Shown piece after piece: positions 44,357 through 55,854 of a stretch of 64,000 nt of DNA. Location of the stretch: assembly GCA_016630955.3 (NCBI GenBank), contig CM049998.1, positions 1,054,001-1,118,000 of the forward strand, given 5' to 3'. Below the pieces are notes generated by a model. It was not told the DNA's origin and made no database searches. It was given only the letters and a program-made list of their open reading frames with translations. Position 1 is the stretch's first letter, and the number at the start of each line of letters is the position of its first letter. A program made the translations under genes and the position numbers. This stretch comes from Didymella arachidicola. Its lineage: Eukaryota; Ascomycota; Dothideomycetes; Pleosporales; Didymellaceae.

Positions 44357-46016
44357 TATGTGTGGTTGTGTTTGAGGGCTAGAGGCGATGATTGCGTTTG
44401 CGACGCGTTGGGATGCTGGTGTTGAGATTTGCGCTAGATTGTCGGGCTTTGAGCGAGCGAAGAAGCTGTATGTACGTCAGAATTGGCGTCAAAAGCTGCC
44501 ACAGGAAATTCGGACGTGCCTTCGATGTATCGAGGAGGGTTGGTTCTCGTTGCGCCTCGCCCCTGCTGCTGCTCAACTTTTCGACGTTAAGATCGGAAGT
44601 CGCGCTTTCCAAATGCGACTTAGTCATCTAGCGCGCTTCACGTGTTAGGTGCCTTCACATCGCTGCTCGCCGCTATCGCCTCAACCGCCTATGCTTCAAC
44701 TTCTGACTACACTTGTCGAGATGGACACTCCTCACCGCTACTTCTCCGCTACTTCTCCGCTGATCCCCAGTATCTTGAGTAAATAAAGCTTCGGCATGCG
44801 CTTGCCCTTCCGCCTGCAAGCATATCGCGATGTCCGGCACGCAGACAGGCTCGGAGCTGTATATTCTCCGATCGGAAGGAATCGAGCATGTCAAGTCTAC
44901 TGCCGAGGCGACTATGCGTGCTGGACGAATAGGATCTCGGCCGCAGCTCAGATCAAAGCGCATGGCCGTTTGCATGTGCGACATGACCAGCCTCGCTAAT
45001 ATCAGCGAGCGGTGCCACGGACGTCAAGAGCCTCCATGTCACATCTGAACAAGTCGTATGTAATGCATGCTGCCGTATAGACTATCGTTTCGAACGGACG
45101 GAGGCCACTTCCCGTGGAACTGAAGACAAAGGTTGCGTTGGTACTGTTTGTGCAGGGGTGCAAATTGAGCGCTCGCCTGCACGCACAAAGTAAAGGCTCG
45201 AAGCTGCTTACTTTGGCCTTTGAAAATATCGGGAGGATACCAGGGGAATTTTCAGCACAGGCAATAAACCGTGCTGTATGTTTCGCTTCAGAAGGGGACG
45301 CTGTACACGCGCATGCAGCAAACACGTTTTGCAGTCTCCCACATCTCACGAACATAGCTCAGTGTGCGCGTCCCAAGAGTAACGCACGACGCGTTGAGAT
45401 GATAACTCGACCCGGTAGGGTACGCACTACGTGCGGGTAACAGTGGACTCTCCCCTGTAACTTGTGTAACTTGAGGCTCTTGCCTTCAAACGAGCACAAT
45501 GGTGATAAGACAGACACGCCCACGGCCCAAGGATTTGGGTCCTTGCGGGTAGTAAGCGAACCGGCCGCTGCATGCGAGCAGATGCCATTGAGCAAATACC
45601 AGCGGACCGCGTTTGTAACCTACCATATCGTCTCAAGCAGACGGGTACACTTCATTAAGAGGGGAGCCCCTTGTCTCGGGACGGGGAAGGGTATCGACAT
45701 GGCCGTGACAAGTTCTGATGCGCAGCTGGACAGCCTATCCAAAGTATCTGCACGCTTGGAAGGTTGCAAGTGGTAATCAGCAAGAGCTATAAGACAGGTG
45801 CTCCAGCAATTGATCGAACTCAAGCATGAGACTCACCACCATTCTGAGGCTCCTCTTCATCAGTCAAGTCTGCATCGCCATCTTCCGACGGTCACATTCT
45901 CCCTCCATTTAACTACCTCACCACCTTCTAACGTCTACCACCTTCCCCTGCAGATCGAACTTCAGAATCTCTTGTCAAACCAATTACTTGATCCACGCAA
46001 TCATATTTCATCATAC
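44357..46016. other. 1.66-kb intergenic stretch
   Basis: Nothing recognised; the last 200 bp, pyrimidine-rich, are probably the promoter and leader of the next gene. Confidence 0.4.
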
Positions 46017-46654
46017 ATGATGGCTAGTAAACATCGTGCAGCTCCTGCTCACTACGAGTCTAACACCCACAGCCCTCTTCGCCCAGCCCGCCAGCCACAT
46101 CCTTCCTACTTCCTCAACCCCACCAACAACCATCCCACCCATCGTCTACCGTATCCACCGCCTCAACGCCCAAACAAGATACTCCTTCGCTACCGGCTTC
46201 AGCGCAAAAAACCACACCACGATCCTCAACTACACTTCAGCCCTCTCACGCTTCGGCCTTGCACACCTGTACCAGCAGACCAACATCAGCAGCCCATTCA
46301 TCAGCGTCTATGATAACTTGCAGCACGCGGAAAACGTGGCCAAGCAATGGGCGGAGAAGTGGGGCGAGGAGGTGCTGATCGTGAGTGTGGATACGAGGCA
46401 CTTTGCTAGGGGCCCGGTGTTCAGAGCAGTGGATTTGCTGAAGGTAGGTTGTCCTTTTGTAGGTAGTTCATAGCGAGCGATTGCGTGCTGATTGCATGCA
46501 GGATGCGAGTGCTGGCAAGGCTGATGAGTGGCTGCACTGGGGTGAGTATCTGGTCATGTACCGCATCCCGGCTCAGGCTATTCGCGACCAGACGCCTGTC
46601 GGCAGGGGCAAGAAGGAGGCTTGGAGGGCTGTTGGGGTTATTGGAGGTGCTTGA
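46017..46654 (+). CDS. Conserved hypothetical protein (DUF7587-like)
   Basis: Proposed exons 46017-46026, 46073-46443 and 46502-46654 join in frame to give 177 aa. The first exon is only 10 nt; its intron has GTAAAC, a TCTAACACC branch and CACAG, and it is needed because the long frame has no ATG. The core reads IVYRIHRLNAQTRYSFATGF, SAKNHTTILNYTSALSRFG, then FISVYDNLQHAENVAKQWAE and VLIVSVDTRHFARGPVFRAV, ending EWLHWGEYLVMYRIPAQAI. This resembles fungal DUF7587 proteins, which some compare with ADP-ribosyltransferase folds; that link is weak. Function unknown. The second and third exons are secure, the first less so. Confidence 0.72.
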
Positions 46655-49024
46655 AGTTGCTCGAATTGTGCGATTCTCTTGTTTTCTTCCTCAGCTGCTT
46701 GCTCTTTGCGCGGGTTAATGGACTTCCGATCTGTCCCTGGCCATCTGGCGTAGGCCGACTTCGCTTTGGATCGTTTTTCTTAGCGGCATCGATGTTCTTT
46801 CGAGAGGACGTCAGGTACTGAGGTTACATGGGCTTGAGTACTTCGTATGGGCTTTTCTTACTTTTGGTCGACGCCCAGTTCCTCCTCTCTCTCTACACCG
46901 CTCGAGCAAGTAATGCGACGGACATGATTTACCAACATATCAAAGGTCCATCATTCAAGAGTATGGCTTACATCGTTATATCGCGACTGCCCCTCCACTC
47001 CAGAGACTTCGACGCTGAGGCCGTGCTTGCTCTAACAATCTCGGCATCACCCTCACGCCGGAGTGCATCTGAACTTGCTGCACGCTCTTCATGCATAATC
47101 AGTCTGGAACGAGGCATCTCTGATCGTCCATCCCCGGCAGTGTCAGCTTCGATAAGTTCGCCGAATCTGGCAATGATTTCTCTCAATCCTTTTGAGACTT
47201 TTTCTTCTCCGCTCATGGCAGTAGCTCCTTTGCAACGACGTCTTGCAGTGAGCTTCGCCCTGCGGTCGTGATGAGGATCTGCAGGTAACCACCTTTGATG
47301 ACTGTAATACGTTGGTTACACGTGTAGTATCCAGAAAGCGCCAGAACTATCATGGAATGCTGAGCAGTCCGTAAGAAAGGGAAAACAGCAAGCTTGTTGC
47401 GAAATCGGTAGACGTTGCATGCGCGGCTTGTAGTGCCGCTAACCATACCAAAATACGTGTCGAGCAACAGCATGTTGATAGCAATATCTGTCAGGAGTTC
47501 ATTTACCATCTCAGGATCGAACAGCATAATGTGGACGGCCCACAACATGCCATCTTCCTTCGGCATCGAGCGGCGCTCGAACACAGAAAGCGCTGATCGC
47601 TATCAAGCAGTGATATTATCGTTCCTCTCGACGACTGGGTCGCTGGCCAGTTAATACGTGATAGCGGTGTTGTGCAATCTGAGTCGCTCTCTCATCGTGC
47701 TTTGCATCCCACTGATCCAAACAAAATCTGGAATCTCCCACATCTGTGTCCCCCAACTCTCATCGTCTCGCCGAGGCGAACACCATTTTGCATCAGATTC
47801 GCAAACACGCTGCTCAACTAGCGGCTTTACATCGCAGACTCGTTTTTGAGGATTTGGGGGTATAGGATACATGAGTTTCTGTCGGTTGTGTCAGTTTGAT
47901 CATTGCGCCGGACGTCGAAGGCAACCGCGTAATAGAGGTGGCGTCACGCCTGTTCCTCTCGGAGTGCTCGTCGTCTATGCTGCTCTTACTCCAGCCTGTC
48001 GATGTGCAAATCGTACAGCGCATGTGTCCAAGAGGGAAGCGGACCGTTCTAAAAAGCACGCGCTCCGTACAGCAGTTCAAACTTCACATCCCGCAGACCA
48101 CACACCGACATAGAAGCCATGACATCCTGCCCTATTCTCGAAAATTAAACCTGGTCCAGACATTGAGGCAAAGCCTTCCGTGCCTCGCTTTCTGTCTGGC
48201 AAGCGGGGGCGTTTAGTCCTGCTCAGTGTACGTTCCTCACCGGATTCAGTAACATACACAGGCATGCAGCTTGGCTTACTTGTCCGATAAGGTCCGTTTA
48301 GTAGGATGATGATTAATTAATCTAATTGAGCATTGCTATGTGGAAGAGTTGGCTTGTGAATAGCTACCTGACCTCCGAGAGGGTACTGTGGCCGCGGCAT
48401 GCTTTGGATGTATTTGCGCGTCCATCTAGAGAGGACAGTTCATTATATCAGAGGCTGAGACTGGGGAGAGTCTGCAGTTGGTAGGTCTCTTCGGTTGTTT
48501 GAAGATACTCCGGTGTGATAGGGACATTGACACCAAGGAACCGACACCAGCGCCGGTCTCTGCGTAGTAGTCGTTGAGCTTGTGCCGTGGAAAGCGAGTC
48601 GCTTGATGTATAGGCAGGGAGAGACTGGCTCACCCCCCGTGTCCAATCTCCGCCGACTCGCGTGGCCAGGCGTGTGCAGCGCATGCTCGCGACTAGCACG
48701 TGCTGGGTCCTGATTGCTGTCGCGCTCTTCGATCTCCGGAGGCGGTATAAGCTCTTCGATAGCTGTAATGCACATTTACGTCGAGAGTCCGGGTTGTAAG
48801 GTGGGGATAAGAAGTCGTTATCGTGACTCGACGCGTGACATCCTCAAGGACACAGCCACTGCACGACCCCAAAGACGATAACCGCGGCCGTGAGGTGCAA
48901 CGAGGAAGTAAGGGGCGGGACACGCAGACCAGCGCTAGCAGGCCTATCAATCGTCAGCAAGCATTCCAGACACGCGGCTCTGTGGCAACACAGAATGCAG
49001 CCAATCCGCCAAGAAGAATGCAAC
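46655..49024. other. 2.4-kb gene-poor stretch
   Basis: The minus-strand frames 47213-47584 (123 codons) and 46968-47216 overlap by four bases in different phases. The first has protein-like sequence (LLLDTYFGMVSGTTSRACNV) but no recognised family. They may be remains of a gene. The rest shows only short frames. Confidence 0.35.
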
Positions 49025-50653
49025 TTACTGCTCCAGGTGTAATCCCATATTCTCAATGACCCCACACCGATCCCACTCCTGCTGAGTGACCTGCTCCATG
49101 ACGACCTGGTTGTCGTCTCCGAACCTCAGCCTGTTTCCCAGCCCGCCAGTCGAATTACGAAAGGTCTGCCACTCGGGGTTGTCTAATTTCTTTCCCTTGC
49201 TCACCAGAAAGTCCGCGGAGTGTTTGTTGGGGTCGAAGCTGCGGATGAAGCTTGCCCAGTAGGCCTGCATGAATACATTCGCTGCACTCGTGCCGTTGTG
49301 CCAGATACTGGGTAGCTCACCCACGTGGCTCGCCGTGCCGACATTCCAGTGGTACTGGTACGTTGGGAATGTATTGTTCTCTGAGTACGCCGAGCTCATG
49401 TTCAGGTTAGGGCACGTGTAGCGGATGTGTCCGTAGATGTCGGATGCAAGACCGCGCCAGCGAGCGTCGACGAGGGCGTTCATGGGGTTGTTCCATGCAG
49501 CCCGGATCTTGCGCCAGTTGGCGGCGGGAAACTGGTCGATGATGAATTGGCGAGCGCGGTCATAGCTCGAGATGGTCTTGGGCGTGAAGTTGATTCCTTC
49601 GTTTGTCGAGTCGCCGAAGATCGTAGGGAGCTTGACGTAGCGGTCGTTCTTGAGCTCGTTATAGGTGTAGTCCTGGACGAAGTCGTAGTCGAGAGTCGGG
49701 TTCCAGAAGTAAATGGGCGAGTTCTTGCCGCCGGGAAAAGGCATCTTGAGCGATCGAACGGCAGTCTGGAAGCTCACAGTATCGAGGTCGGTCAAGCACG
49801 CGAGATCTGCGCAGCCTGACCGTTGCAGCAGGGCGTCGTACTGCCATTGACTCTGTTTAACGTTGCGTAGGGGCGGGAACGCGGCCGACTCAGCAGCGAC
49901 TGCATGGAAAAGCCTGTCGTTACGACCGCCGAATGCTGTGAGTTGGAGCACGACTGAGCCACCGCCAGCACTGGCTCCACCGAGTGTGACATGGTCTGCA
50001 TCGCCGCCGAATTCATGGATGTACTTCTGCACCCACTTTAGCAGCAACCTCTGGTCTTTCAATCCATTGTTTAGACTGAGTGTCTTATTGGCTTCCACCT
50101 CCTTGCTGGCGAGGAATCCATACGGCCCGACTCGGTAATTGAAGTTGACAACGACCATATCCCCGGCCGCGGCGTCAATGAGATCGGCGCCGTCGTAATT
50201 TGCATTGCCATTCATGTTGAATCCACCTCCTTGAATGAAGACATAGACTGGGAGCTTGCTGGTGTTGGTGGCCTTCGAGGGTGCAAAGACGTTGACGTAG
50301 AGGCAGTCTTCTGACCATCTGCTGCCGAACTCTGCTTGGAGGTCGCTCTGGGTGCCGATGCAAAGTGGTCCGAACTATCGCGGTCAGCGGCCACAGCTTG
50401 AATGTCGCTGGTGAATGCTAACCTTGCTCGCATCTGTCGTCACCTTGTTTGGTTCGTCCAGTGGCTCCTGTGGTGCGGTGAAGCGCAGCCCATCAACTCT
50501 CGAGACGCTCCTTGCGTAACGCATGCCAGCCCACCGAACAACACCATTGCCAATGTCTTTCCCCCTGTACCTGGCATAGCCAAGATCAACAGTCACGTTG
50601 ACGGCGGCGGCGATTTGCAGCAGCACAGCCACACACAGCAGCCCACCGACCAT
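49025..50653 (-). CDS. Secreted type-B carboxylesterase/lipase
   Basis: Exons 50653-50423 and 50374-49025 join in frame across a 48-bp intron to give 526 aa. It has a signal peptide (MVGGLLCVAVLLQIAAA). Type-B motifs are SEDCLYVNVFAPSK (EDCLxxN signature), the oxyanion loop FIQGGGFNMNGN, and the nucleophile elbow LGGASAGGGSV with Ser as nucleophile. The acidic member is Glu in DSTNEGINF and the His is in ASHVGELPSIWHNG. It hydrolyses ester bonds outside the cell; the substrate is unknown. Several Asn-X-Ser/Thr sites support secretion. A GTAAGT directly overlaps the stop codon, but the end at GLHLEQ agrees with relatives. Confidence 0.93.
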
Positions 50654-52189
50654 ACTGTCCAAGGTCTCTGTCCTGGGCGTGAGACAGCCTCAGCGATTCT
50701 TATGGGGGAATTCCGGAGCGAGGCTTGCGTGAATAGTGGCCCCGAAATCCGGAAGCACCAACCAGCAGGAGGTGGTTGACGGGGTGTCTAACGAGGCGTA
50801 CAAGAATGCTTCAAGTTCGAATGCATTGTATCTACTCCATAGTGAAACTCTATTTCCGAAGTCCAGCGGTGTATAGGGCGCTGCGCCAATAATCAGCAAA
50901 TGAAGATGTGCAGTGCCATCTCGCGATACGAACCAAGTGACAATTGTCTGGCTTGCAACGAACACAGGTCTGATCAATATGAGAGCAGTCGACCTCAACT
51001 GCAGGCCTGGGGGATCCGTAACTTAACTCGAGCCATGCAGCGTGAGCCACAGTTCACGTCGCTGCACGCTATCCTCCCTGTCGATCCAGGCCTTCTCATG
51101 CAGGTGGGCTAGACTGGCGAATCGTATTCGGCGTCGGTCCGGTTTGAGGACCCCTGACGGCTGGCAAGCGCGCGAGAATAGAACTGCCCCCCTCCGAGGA
51201 CTCTGTCGATACAACGCACAAAGCTGACAAACATGCTCAACATGTGGCGATTGTATTGACGTCCAGCTTTGTGGATCTCGACGACACACGATGAGGTCAA
51301 GCTCGATCTTGGTGCTTGGACGGGGCACGCTGAGATTCGTGAGCCGCCAAGGGGCGGGTCCTGGAGATCTCCCAGGTGGGCGATCCGTCGTCCAAAAATG
51401 GCCGCGGCTGAAACTGAATGCAGCTGTCGTACCAGTCCTGCGACGGTGCCTGAGAGCCTCCCTCCCGGGGCCAAAACCTCGTTGAGGTTCGACGTTTGTT
51501 TCCGTGCCTGGCATCATGTTTGATCACCTCCCGTCGCCGTACCAAATTCGCGTGGCGGAGATGTCCAATTCACAAGCGTGTTCGCAATTCCGCCTCGTTG
51601 AAACGTGCTGCCCGAGGCGCCCCGCCATTAGCAATGGCTGCACTGTCAGCAGTCCGGCGCAAACGCTTTCCCAGTTCGGCGGCCACGATACTTTGACTTT
51701 TCGTATCGGCCCTTGCTGCCTCTTTGACAGTCGAGCGTGCGGCCGTTATCCCGCAACACGAGAAATATACGTTCGTAATACGAGGTGCTGGTGAGATGGT
51801 GGCGCGCGGGCGCCGGTGCCGGTCAACTCGCAGAGACCTCGCCTACAGGTCTCGCGAGAGTCTTTGTAAGACTGGTGGAAAGTTCTGCACGTGGTGGCTT
51901 ATGGCTTGACGCCCGCAGTGGCTCGCTTCCGCAATGGGAAGTGCACGATAGACTGGGGGTCTGGACTGCTGTGCTGTAGAGGCAGAATTGCGATGGCTGC
52001 CTGGATAGCAAGAGTGTATTGTGCTCATTGCTCGCACAACTTTACTGGAGAGCTGTCAGGATGCTGGGCTGTAATTAGTTTCCAGAGCATTCTAAGTTTG
52101 GATGCATGTGCTCGCAGGGGTAAGCTTGCTGTGCTAAAGACACTGATTGGTCGGCACTGAGGGACGATAGATGGAGTTGGTTACCGTAG
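50654..52189. other. 1.5-kb upstream region of the carboxylesterase gene
   Basis: No gene recognised; the longest frame (51023-51517, minus) has Arg/Pro-rich, chance-like composition. Confidence 0.4.
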
Positions 52190-52345
52190 AAGGGGTGCAT
52201 GAATGGACAAGAAAACAAGGGCCAATGTCGGTCGCAGAACAACCAATCAAGGCCGGTAAATGTAGGTACTGGCTATTCAGAAACCTCAAGAAACGTCTGT
52301 GGATCACCTCGTATTCTCATTCATTCATGCACTCACCTTGTATTG
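52190..52345. repeat. Dispersed MITE-like repeat, copy B
   Basis: Shares about 90 bp (52228-52318) with copy A at 38390-38476. Its two ends, GTGCATGAATGGACAAGA on the left and the complement of the right end GTGCATGAATGAATGAGA, form imperfect inverted repeats of about 30 bp, as expected for a MITE. Confidence 0.7.
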
Positions 52346-52530
52346 TCTGCGTTTGCGTGAGGACAGCAACAGGCTTAGGCATTTAACTAGATGCTTTTCT
52401 GATAAGAGTTTGAGAGGGATAGTAGATAGACTTACTGTGGTAGAGGGCATAAGTATTGTGGGTGGGGAACAGCGTCCAGGGGTGCAGGCTGAAACACAGA
52501 GCTTGTTATTTATTCTTCTGTTTAATAGAA

Positions 52531-55351
52531 GGCTGGCGTGATTTGTCCTCCCGTTTTTGAGATTTGTCCCCCCTTTGAGATCTGTCCCCCGCGCTAGCCA
52601 AATCATCACTAGCGTTAGATAGATTACGGTTTTGTATTTGTCTGGGAAGCAGGTAGGTGTGAAGGGAGGCTGTACGTAAATTGTCTACTAACACCGTTGT
52701 CTCTTTCGCGGCCTAAGGTTTTTCCAGGCTTCTGGAGCCGCCACTACTGCAGCACGTTTAGGCCGCCGTGTAGATGTATCCTCAGGCTCAACACTTGCAT
52801 CTTAAGCATTAACCTGTGCAAACCTTTTAGTATAGAAAGCCTCTATGTCTCTGAAATGATAGTTCCAGGCCATAGTTGGCGTGCAGGAAGCGAAGAGTCC
52901 CTGCTTAGCAAGAGCCATGTTTCGCGCCTCCACCAGCTCTGCAGGATCCCTATCCTGCCCTGTTTCTGCTAGAAAGTTAGTAGCTAACATTATATCATTG
53001 CTGTTATATAACACAGGTTAATCCTGCCAACCTTTGACGTCGGCTAAGAACTCTTCTAGTGTCAGAGGTTGCTAGACAGGGGACGAGGCCATGGTTACTG
53101 ACACAGCGACAGCTACAGGCGGAGACGACCAAGGCGAAGTAGCAGGCAGAGGAGCAGGTGCTGGGATTAACACAGATATGTAAGTGGTTACAGGATCTGT
53201 AACTAAGGTAAAGTTAGGAATTGAAACAGTAACAGAGGTATTGACTTGCTGCAGAGCTTCAGCTAGCGTTTAACCCTAGGATTGATGATAAGGTTGGAAG
53301 CGAGGCATAGAAGGTGGCACATGCCGTTCAAAAGCTGAGGGGTCTCGGCGAGTGGATGCTTTGTTCCTTCTTGGCGCACCTCTTGTCTGTGCGGTAAGTA
53401 GCTCCAGAATAGACTGATACGGCCTCTAGGATGAGAATACTGAAGGTCCTTGCTCGCGTTGATAGCGCCAGTGATCATCGTAGAGATGGTTCAATCGTAG
53501 AGTGGATCTAGCAGCCATTACTTCTTGCAGCGTATGGCGGCATGGGAGACTGTGTGTTTTCTCGAAGAGGCCCGAACAAGGATGCCCACCACGACGCTGT
53601 CGTTGCTCTTTCTGGCGCAGCAAGTCTTGTTGCCTGATGCGCTCGATAGCGGGTGGTGTAAGGACATCGTGGATTCCAGGAGGCAGGAAGGGCATAGACT
53701 TGAGTTTGTGCTGAAACTTGGTTCTATGCTTAGAAGACGCAATCTCCTTTGCGTACTTGCTGTACTAACTCTTGACTATCTGTTCAATCCTTGCAATGAC
53801 ACGAAGCAAGTCGCCTGTTGAAGTCATAAGATAGTCCTTCAGGACCTTGTGCATTCCCTTAACAGGTGAACTTGTGATTGTGTTGTAGTGTCGGTGATGG
53901 GAGGTCCAGGCGGCTGCCCACTCCGTGCGTGTTGTGTATTGGTTCTCTTGCAGATACCTGCAAAGCTCCGGCTGGTAACTGTAGTCTTTAAGCAGATCGT
54001 TCTATTTAAATTAGAAGTCTATCAGTCTCTTCGCGTAGACAAGCTGTTTCGATCAGTCTAAGTATGCTAGAAGAGCTGCTTCAGAGCGCTCTTCGCTTAT
54101 GTTCACTGTACCTAAGTCCAACGTTTTATGAATAAAGCTTTCTGCTCAGCAATCCTCTGCTTCTCTTCTTTTGTTGTGCCATCGGCATCTCTCTAGATCT
54201 GTTGCGCTTTCGTCTGAACGTTCTTGTTAATGTGCCACACGCACAAGAGTTAAGGAACCCCTAGGAGCAGCGCGCGCGCTAACATCTTTAATGCTTCTTC
54301 CTGGTTGCTAATAAAAACACGTGGCTGTTGCACACCTGTCTTAAGGAGGAAGTTTGCGATCGCCTAGTGGTAGTCTGCATGTGTTTTGTTGCTAAGGAAG
54401 CAGAAGCCTGCAGAGAAGAATGTCTGCAGGTTAGTGCAGCCGAGTATATATAGCAGAGGAAGTTTGTGTTTGTTGGTTTAATATGTGCAGTCCATTAATA
54501 GTACATCAGGATTCGCTAGCAGCAGCTTGACCTGCTTCTAATGAGCGAAGAAGAGGTTTTAGATGCGATTGTTGTTGTCCTTCTTAACGGCGAAGATCCA
54601 GTCTGCCGTGGACAGATCGTCTAGCAGTGCCTCCATCGGACTCCTTCCGTCTAGGTGTCTCTCCCTAATTTTCTTTCTCTCGCCTCGTATGTCGGTGGCA
54701 GTGACCAGTGTGTCATGATCTTCACTTTGGATTGCAGCGAGGATCTGCATTGGCCGCGCCCTAGCATGGGTCATTAATTCGATCACTTCCTTTTGTGCCG
54801 TTGTGCGCTTGCGATACACATTGTGCGCGCTAGGGTTGATTGATTAGAGGTGGTTGTGATGCTTGTCCAGAACCTCTAGCTTCCATTGCTCGCTGTGCTT
54901 CATCCTAAAGATGACCAGCTTGAAGGGACATCCTGCCGCACGCGTGCTTGTACTTAGCTTTTTCGCACTTAACTAGTAGGTTTGAAATCGGTCACAATGA
55001 TAGTAGTATCGTGTTTTGACATCTGAGTTGTGAGGCTTACTTCGCTTGAGAACAAAGCCATAGCCGTGTTGCCGGCCATGCGTCTTAAGAGCATCGTATG
55101 CTTCCTTATAAGAGTCATAGAGAAGGTCCAAGGGTGCTAGAATGGCTGCCATGATTATACGCATAGAACTAGAGATAGCTGACTACAACGCAGAGAGGAG
55201 CATAGAGAAGGCTTTGTGGCGCGGAAACGCGTAGATGTCGCGCTGTTGTCGCGTTGATAGATTACACGCTAAGCTTGGTTGGGCAGTTAATATCCACTAA
55301 CACTAGCGCGGGGGACAAATCTCAAAAACGGGGGGACAAATCACGCCAGCC
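52531..55351 (-). mobile_element. Mutator-like element (MULE) with 9-bp target duplication
   Basis: 2821 bp, terminal inverted repeats beginning GGCTGGCGTGATTTGTCC, matching over about 41 bp, flanked by the 9-bp direct repeat TTAATAGAA (52522-52530 and 55352-55360). A 9-bp duplication is diagnostic of Mutator-type insertion. The left repeat contains an additional copy of a roughly 18-bp TTTGAGAT-TGTCCCCC unit not present in the right repeat. It encodes a MULE transposase on the minus strand that is now inactive. Confidence 0.9.
52802..55164 (-). pseudogene. MULE transposase, inactivated
   Basis: Read from 55164 downwards: a FAR1-type DNA-binding start (LLYDSYKEAYDALKTHGRQH, then GYGFVLKRSKPHNSDVKTRY and YYHCDRFQTY), then a helical segment MYRKRTTAQKEVIELMTHAR at 54819, then the MULE core with NPDVLLMDCTY and TNKHKLPLLYILGCTN near 54510-54430. 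Towards 53600 there is the SWIM-like zinc finger CSGLFEKTHSLPCRHTLQEV. The frame is broken by many stops, for example TAG at 54538-54540 (expected Gln) and TAA at 54478-54480 (expected Lys or Gln). The CAG-to-TAG type change is expected from RIP. No intact enzyme remains. Confidence 0.88.
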
Positions 55352-55481
55352 TTAATAGAATAGCTTTAACAGCTGACTTATAAGCTATCTGTCCAGTTAC
55401 AGGCTATAAAGATTTTAATACATAAGTACGTCCAACAGGCCGTCTAAGACCCACCCACAATATTTATGCACCCCACCACAG

Positions 55482-55854
55482 TAGTCGTTGTCTGCGTTTC
55501 ATGGGACAGCACAGGCTCAAGTACTTTTCTCATGAGGCAACAGAGAAGGTGCACCTCGAGGGAATAGCAACGACAGCCCTGAATGCGTTTTGCAAAAGAT
55601 GTTCAACCCAGCACAGCATCATTCGTCCACGTCCCGCTCCAAGCCTCAATATCTTACAGAAAAGAAGGGTAACGGTGAACTAGTCCCTCCACGCAACTTC
55701 GAAGCAAGCACATATCCTCCGCTCGTGATGCACTAGTCGCACTCCTCTCTCATCCACAAACGAAGCAGTCCCCAGCTCACACATGACACGACCCAAACAT
55801 ACCCACACAACGTCTCCAACCAAGACACCTTTCAATCAACATTATCCAAGCCGT
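55482..55854. other. Flank of the MULE nest and 3' side of the SDH assembly gene
   Basis: No gene is recognised. A TTGTCTGCGTTT motif at 55488-55499 repeats one at 52343-52354 on the other side of the nest. Confidence 0.45.

Larger units (their letters stand above)
52435..55481. mobile_element. TA-flanked inverted-repeat element hosting a Mutator-like element
   Basis: Ends 52435 (CTGTGGTAGAGGGCATAAGT) and 55481 (reverse complement CTGTGGTGGGGTGCATAAAT) pair for about 32 bp and are flanked by TA (52433-52434 and 55482-55483). Without the inner insertion it is only about 215 bp, so it is a MITE. The first bases CTGTGGTA match the outer element of the 34-kb nest. Confidence 0.8.

Noticed and set aside
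51023..51517. 164-codon minus-strand frame
   Set aside because: No domain, no good start context, overlapping frames of similar length on the other strand; likely chance in GC-rich DNA.
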